Origin: Dactylorhiza incarnata
Taxonomy: Eukaryota > Streptophyta > Magnoliopsida > Asparagales > Orchidaceae
Assembly (NCBI GenBank): GCA_033032865.1
Contig: JAWHQI010000714.1
Coordinates: 124,001-188,000 of the forward strand
Reading direction: 5' to 3'
DNA: 64,000 nucleotides
This document shows, one piece after another, positions 59,753 through 64,000 of the stretch. The position numbers and the translations under genes were made by a program. Each line of letters opens with the position of its first letter. Position 1 is the stretch's first letter. The notes under the pieces were generated by a model. The model was not told where the DNA came from. It worked only from the letters and a program-made list of their open reading frames with translations, and did not search any database.

Positions 59753-61460
59753 TGATGGCGCAAATCTCACACACCGCTATAGGCGGTAGCTCGACTGCAA
59801 CACGAAACGGCAGTGTACCGATCGTTCAAGTAATAAAAAACGAGGAGTAATCCCCGAGTATCGAATCTCTCAAGGAACACAGTAAGGTAGAGTTAGGTTT
59901 CGAGGAAGGACTTGAGATTGAAGTCCTTAAATCGGATGGAATGCGGGGGAGTTGGGTTGGCTTTTGGAAAATAAAAGAAAACAACTATAACTACTCCTAT
60001 GCAATGCCGCTATGCAGTGCTTCGCTTGGCGGGATGGATGACTACGTAGGCCTTGAACGCGCTACTTCGTAAGGGCGGATGGACGAGTAGGCAAACGGAT
60101 CGAACTATGCAGGCCTTGAGCGCGCTGCTTCGTTAGGCGGTGGAATACATGGGCCGCAATGCCACGCTTCGGTAGGCGGATGGGCGAGTAGGCTAACGGA
60201 ATGAGGGTCGCAACCACCTCTTCGACAAGCACGCCACTAGCAATTGCTAGTGCGGCACCGGACGTGACGGCGGGATGGAGGATGGAATGGGGCGCACCTC
60301 AAGCACACAAATAAACAAAAAAGGGTATTTCACATAGACATGAAATAACTTTAAATAGCAAGGTCTATAGTGTTCTTCATCAAAATACAAAAGATCTAAC
60401 TATTACAACAATCAATAAGAGGAGAATAAGGCAAGAAATCGACCGAATCCGAAGTCTCGTTGTAGATTCACGGTTGGAATCGCCGGGTTGTTAATCTGCG
60501 TCCAAGCTCGGTCCGCAACTACGTCCGGGGTAGAGAGAGCTGTCACGACTCTCCAATGGACCCGTCTTCTTCGTGTCACGATCCGGTAGAGGTTGCAAAC
60601 TTCCTCTTGCTTGATGGCAATGGCGGCTAGGTCTTCCTTTGGAGCTCTTGGATGAAGGAGGAGGCCGAGAGGAAACTCCTGCTCAAGATTGGCATGAAGA
60701 ACAAGCCCGGAGCACCTCTAGATGGTGGGCGGCGATGGAGGGGCGAAACTGGGCACTCTGGAGCAGGAAACGGCGGAAGAAGATGATGGATCTGACCTAA
60801 ATCGCGAGCAGCGGAATTTATAGGCGCTGGAATTAAACAGTGCGCACGGTCATTGGCGCACGACCAGTGGTCGTGCGCACTAGAATCCTGTGATCGTGCG
60901 CTCTACCTGGACGGAGGCTGCAAGGTCAGAAATTATGAAATGACATGTTCGCACGACCGGTGGCGCACGACCGGTGGTCGTGCGCACTATCGTAGGTGGT
61001 CGTGCGCACTGGTTGAAACAGAACTCATGAAATTGATGCTAAGTGCGCACGAACAGTGGCGCACGACCGGTGGTCGTGCGCACTAGCGTAGATGGTCGTG
61101 CGCACTGCACTAAACAGAACTCATAAAAAGGGTTAAGTGCACACGATCAGTGGCGCACGACCAGTGGTCGTGCGCAATAGAACCGGTGATCGTGCGCAGT
61201 GTTCCTGTGTAGAATTGCACCGGAAACACCTGCACGACACCTGTTCCAACGTACGACACCAGTCTAGCCACTGAAAGTGGGACTTAACATTGCTAGAAAT
61301 CTAATAACAAAGAAAGATACGAAATAACACCAAAATGGGCCAAGACGTGCACATAGCAAGTGATAACAAATATAAGCTAAAACAAAGCTAAAGTGCAGTG
61401 GAATGCCTAGATAAACGGCCCAGATGAGTCCATATATGTGTATATAATCGGGACTCATCA
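59753..61460 (-). repeat. N1 5' LTR (1708 bp)
   Basis: It is collinear with 54850-56559 and nearly identical. It retains CG at palindrome half-sites where the other LTR has CA. It ends at gaatt, after which S3 resumes. Confidence 0.94.
60856..61175. repeat. four CpG-rich palindromes in N1 5' LTR
   Basis: The 23-bp palindromes are at 60856-60878, 60963-60985, 61059-61081 and 61153-61175. All four are perfect on both arms. Confidence 0.95.
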
Positions 61461-61657
61461 GAATTCTGAATGAAATGCTCTCTCAAATCTCTGGAATGAA
61501 GGCTTCAATGCATCTCAATATTGAGCAAACGAAATCAGATCTTTAAATAGAAACTGGATCTAACGCGTGGCGTTAAGGGTTAACGCCAATGTTAGTGAAC
61601 GTGCACTGTCTTGGCTGAAATCGTGCAAACCGTCGGGATCGTGGCAAAAACCAATTT

Positions 61658-61956
61658 TGTCGAACGAAACTCATTTTGTCGAACGCGCTTTCGTCGAACG
61701 GAATCAAATTTCGTTGAACGCCATCAAAGTTCGTCGAACGCAAATTCGTCAAGTGAAATTTTTTCGAGTGCAGGTTCATTTCGTCGAACGGAATCTCCTT
61801 TCATCGCACGCAGTTTTGTTATGCGCAATTTCGTCGAGCGCAAGTTCAGTTCGTCGAACGGAATCTCCTTTCGTCGAACGCCTTCAGATTTCATCGAACG
61901 CAGCTTCGTCGTCTGGCATCAAATTCCATCGAATGGATAGCAAAGTTCGTCGAACG
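61658..61956. repeat. TTCGTCGAACG array in the S3 LTR
   Basis: About a dozen copies of TTCGTCGAACG or one-base variants (ttcgttgaacg, ttcatcgaacg, ttcgtcgagcg) are spaced mostly 17-35 bp apart. The core TTCG-T-CGAA is palindromic. Two overlapping open frames here are by-products of the repeats. Confidence 0.92.
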
Positions 61957-62072
61957 ACTACCGCCCAGCGATAAGACCTAATGCTGGCATTGTATTTGTC
62001 TTCTCGACGGATTCGTTCTCGACGGCATCCTTCTCAGGGGTTTCCTTCTCAACGATTTCCTTCTCAACGGTT

Positions 62073-62109
62073 GTTAACGCGGGGCGTTAACAACTAACGC
62101 GAGCGTTAG
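62073..62109. repeat. TAACGC/GCGTTA palindromes near the S3 LTR start
   Basis: GTTAACGC-GGG-GCGTTAAC (62073-62091) is followed by CTAACGC-GA-GCGTTAG (62094-62109). It is the same pair design as at 54266. A third, weaker copy is at 61561-61575. Confidence 0.9.
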
Positions 62110-62261
62110 CTCTCTTTTTAGAGAATCGTCATCAATCAGCATCATGTTCATAGGGTTATATAACTATAGTACCTGCACACTATAAACACAAGCAAGATCA
62201 AATACATCGTGTGATTTGTTATTTCTCAAACTAAGAGAAGTGGAACACAAGCTCCAACAAT

Positions 62262-62450
62262 CTCCCCTTTTTGATAATAACAAATCCACCAATAAGAAAT
62301 AAAATATAATTAAAGTAGTGTTTATAGTAAATGTTAAGCATTATAAACATGCATACTCCCCCAATGTGGATACTCCCCCTACATGAATACATTTCCTAAT
62401 GAACTCCCCCTAAATAAAAGATTTCATTATTTCTTCAATTATTCTCCCCC
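62262..62450 (-). other. S3 polypurine tract and four upstream copies
   Basis: Minus-strand AAAAAGGGGAGA abuts the LTR. Further GGGGGAG tracts lie at 62356-62362, 62373-62379, 62404-62410 and 62444-62450. Repeated polypurine-like motifs before the 3' LTR are a reported Sirevirus trait, as far as I recall. Confidence 0.75.
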
Positions 62451-63678
62451 TTTTGTTATAATCAAAAGAAGGTGGGATTAGGGTTATAGCAATATAAAAT
62501 AATATGCTTTTAGTAGAGATAAGTGCAACTTTAATATAAATAGTGAACACAGCGAAAGCAATTTCTAACATCTTGTAGAAATGGTAAGTACAAAATATAA
62601 TAAGCATTTCACTCAATTAAGTAGATGTTTTGAATTTAGATACACAAGTTGCAAATTCATTTGAAATTTGTAATTTTCAAGTTAGCAAGCAAGATTATAA
62701 AATATCATTGAAATACAGGTTTACAATGTAAAATAATTTGCATTTCAAGTTAACATAAACATTATAAAGATCATGCGTTGCTATCTAGTGCATTTACTCT
62801 TGATTGTAGAAAATTGTATAGAAAAATTTTTAGTCCAATTCTCATGAGTGGAAGTATTATAAATGATAATGATGTGTTCAATAAGTGTGTTTTGATAATG
62901 CATACAAGAGTATAAATCAAACCACATGAAACTATGTAATGTAAGAACTTAACTTGAATTGAACATAAACAACTTTACTTCCACAAATTTCAATGCACAT
63001 ATATTTTTTTTGTAACTTTATTTGTAAAGAGGAGTGGCGAAAATTTTGTTTGCACAAGACACTTTACAATTCTTTCCAAGGTGCTCAACCTCACAATGCT
63101 CATTAAGACTTATCAGGAGGTACGGTGGAGTTAACCTTGTCATTCATTATTTGCTTTTTAGATTAGTGACTAAGGACTCCAAATTCACTTGTTTTTGCAA
63201 ACATAGAAATTTTAATTTATATACCACATTTCTCTAATCACAAGTGCATGAAGAACAGAGAATTCAAGAAAGAATTTAATGTTTTGTAGATAAACTATTT
63301 ATGAGATTCAAAAATAAGTTCTTATACTACACAATTATGTAATAAGATTTACAACACATGTATATTAACAAAAAGGTGTATGTGAGAAAATCATTATCAA
63401 AGATAAAAACCTTACTCATACTTAGAGGCATGTAAGAACATTTCTACACATGTATTCTATAACCAATTTTGTTTTTGCACATTTGAAGATGATATTCAAG
63501 ACATGATAAAAACAAAACAATGTTTTAAGAAACTTGAAGGTTTAAATTAAACATTTTAAAGAATCTGTAAGCAATATATATAATCATCCTTGAAATCAAC
63601 ATTTAAGTATATAAACAAAAATTAATTTTGAAGGAAATACCAAACAGTTTAAAACACACAAAAAGAATGAGCATAGAA

Positions 63679-63712
63679 GCTAACGCCAGACGTTAACTTC
63701 TTAACGCCGGGA
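63679..63712. repeat. TAACGCC palindrome pair in S3 internal DNA
   Basis: Gctaacgccagacgttaac is followed by cttaacgccggga. This is an imperfect copy of the LTR palindrome pair, 1.4 kb upstream of the LTR on the minus strand. Confidence 0.75.
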
Positions 63713-64000
63713 CAGGGTACTAAATTTTGACTTTTTGAAAAATCATTTTCATGATTCATTGGTAATATAAAGATGCCTTCGTACAGTTGAAATTTCAGAC
63801 ATTATGAAGTTGATATGAAGGCTTTGTTAGTATGTTTTTGGTGGTTTTCAATAGTTTTTACATTTTTATAGAATTTTAAATTTTTGAAGAACAAAAATGC
63901 TAACAAACAAAGTACATAAAATAATTTGATAGCTTTTTATAAGGGTTAAAGTGACATTTCTAAGATACTTAATTCTAACCTAAGCATGTGAAAAAGTGCA

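Larger units (their letters stand above)
54850..61460 (-). mobile_element. N1: non-autonomous LTR retrotransposon with one zinc-knuckle ORF
   Basis: It has near-identical LTRs (54850-56559, 59753-61460) starting TGATGGCGC and ending ACTCATCA, and perfect target repeats gaatt (54845-54849, 61461-61465). The tRNA-Asp type primer site (right) and polypurine tract (left) set the minus orientation. The primer site is common in plant Athila/Tat gypsy elements. The 3.2 kb interior encodes one ORF and no protease, reverse transcriptase or integrase, so mobility needs a helper. High LTR identity means recent insertion, probably the latest event here. Confidence 0.93.
54157..62259 (-). mobile_element. 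S3: Sirevirus-like 3' LTR, split by N1
   Basis: On the minus strand it starts TGTTGGAGC at 62259, next to a polypurine tract, and ends GATCCAACA at 54157. It contains the same gagggggggtgaataag ending as S2. Without N1 (6611 bp plus one 5-bp target copy) it is about 1.49 kb, a normal Sirevirus size. Short palindromes TAACGC/GCGTTA lie near both ends, and a TTCGTCGAACG array lies at 61658-61956. The left flank tccac (54152-54156) may be its target repeat. It carries no gene. Confidence 0.8.
62260..64000 (-). mobile_element. S3 internal region upstream of the 3' LTR
   Basis: It is AT-rich and non-coding, with no frame worth calling on either strand. It holds a group of polypurine-like tracts beside the LTR and a palindrome pair at 63679-63712. 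It would be the region after pol, or after a third ORF, of a Sirevirus; those genes, if present, lie beyond the window. Confidence 0.65.

Noticed and set aside
61567..61974. Two overlapping frames of 135 and 109 codons
   Set aside because: They are produced by the TTCGTCGAACG repeats and run across the array in two frames at once.
62260..64000. Host intergenic DNA or a gene at the right end
   Set aside because: The polypurine group beside an LTR start and the S3-type palindrome at 63679 place it inside S3, and no coding signal is visible.

Overview
The window is intergenic nuclear DNA of a flowering plant. It consists almost entirely of LTR retrotransposons inserted into one another. The evidence is Ty3/gypsy chromoviruses with a C-terminal chromodomain (Tekay/Del type), a Sirevirus-type Ty1/copia element, plant-type primer sites (initiator tRNA-Met, tRNA-Asp) and AT-rich non-coding DNA. 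I see no host gene, tRNA, rRNA or other cellular gene, and the species cannot be named from this sequence. I use my own labels: G1-G5 (gypsy), S1-S3 (Sirevirus-type copia) and N1 (non-autonomous).

Layout, outermost to innermost. G1 is a minus-strand gypsy LTR, cut into 1-1180 and 23655-25267. Into it went G2 (plus, 1181-23654; direct repeats cgtag/cgcag), a gypsy with LTRs of about 4.5-4.9 kb and a wrecked interior. G2's 3' LTR was then split by S1 (plus, 10658-21037; gggtg/tggtg), a 10.4 kb Sirevirus with gag, pol and a third ORF. G3 (minus, 25268-25689) is the end of another gypsy LTR, inserted into G1. It is itself interrupted by G4 (plus, from 25690), which has a 7.4 kb 5' LTR and a pol lacking gag and protease. 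G4's pol is split near the end of integrase by G5 (minus, 35891-51046; tcaca/tcaca), a 15.2 kb chromovirus with about 5 kb LTRs, an intact gag and a damaged pol. G4 resumes at 51047 with its chromodomain and 3' LTR, which S2 (minus) cuts at 53724. S3 (minus) sits in S2, and N1 (minus, 54850-61460; gaatt/gaatt) sits in the LTR of S3. S3 internal DNA runs to the window end.

No element has a complete intact gene set. G5 gag and the single N1 ORF are the only long open frames. G2, G4 and N1 could only have moved with proteins supplied by relatives.

The most notable signals are these. G5 has a possible 108-bp phase-1 intron exactly between gag and protease. Exact 155- and 156-bp tandem arrays lie inside two gypsy LTRs. 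The gypsy LTRs share paired stem-loops with a common loop sequence. CGTCGA/TCGACG inverted repeats in S1 occur in its LTRs and at both gene boundaries, and at one of them they are translated as part of Gag. Dense CpG palindromes fill the LTRs of N1 and S3. N1 carries one ORF with a zinc knuckle and a very acidic body but no capsid or pol.
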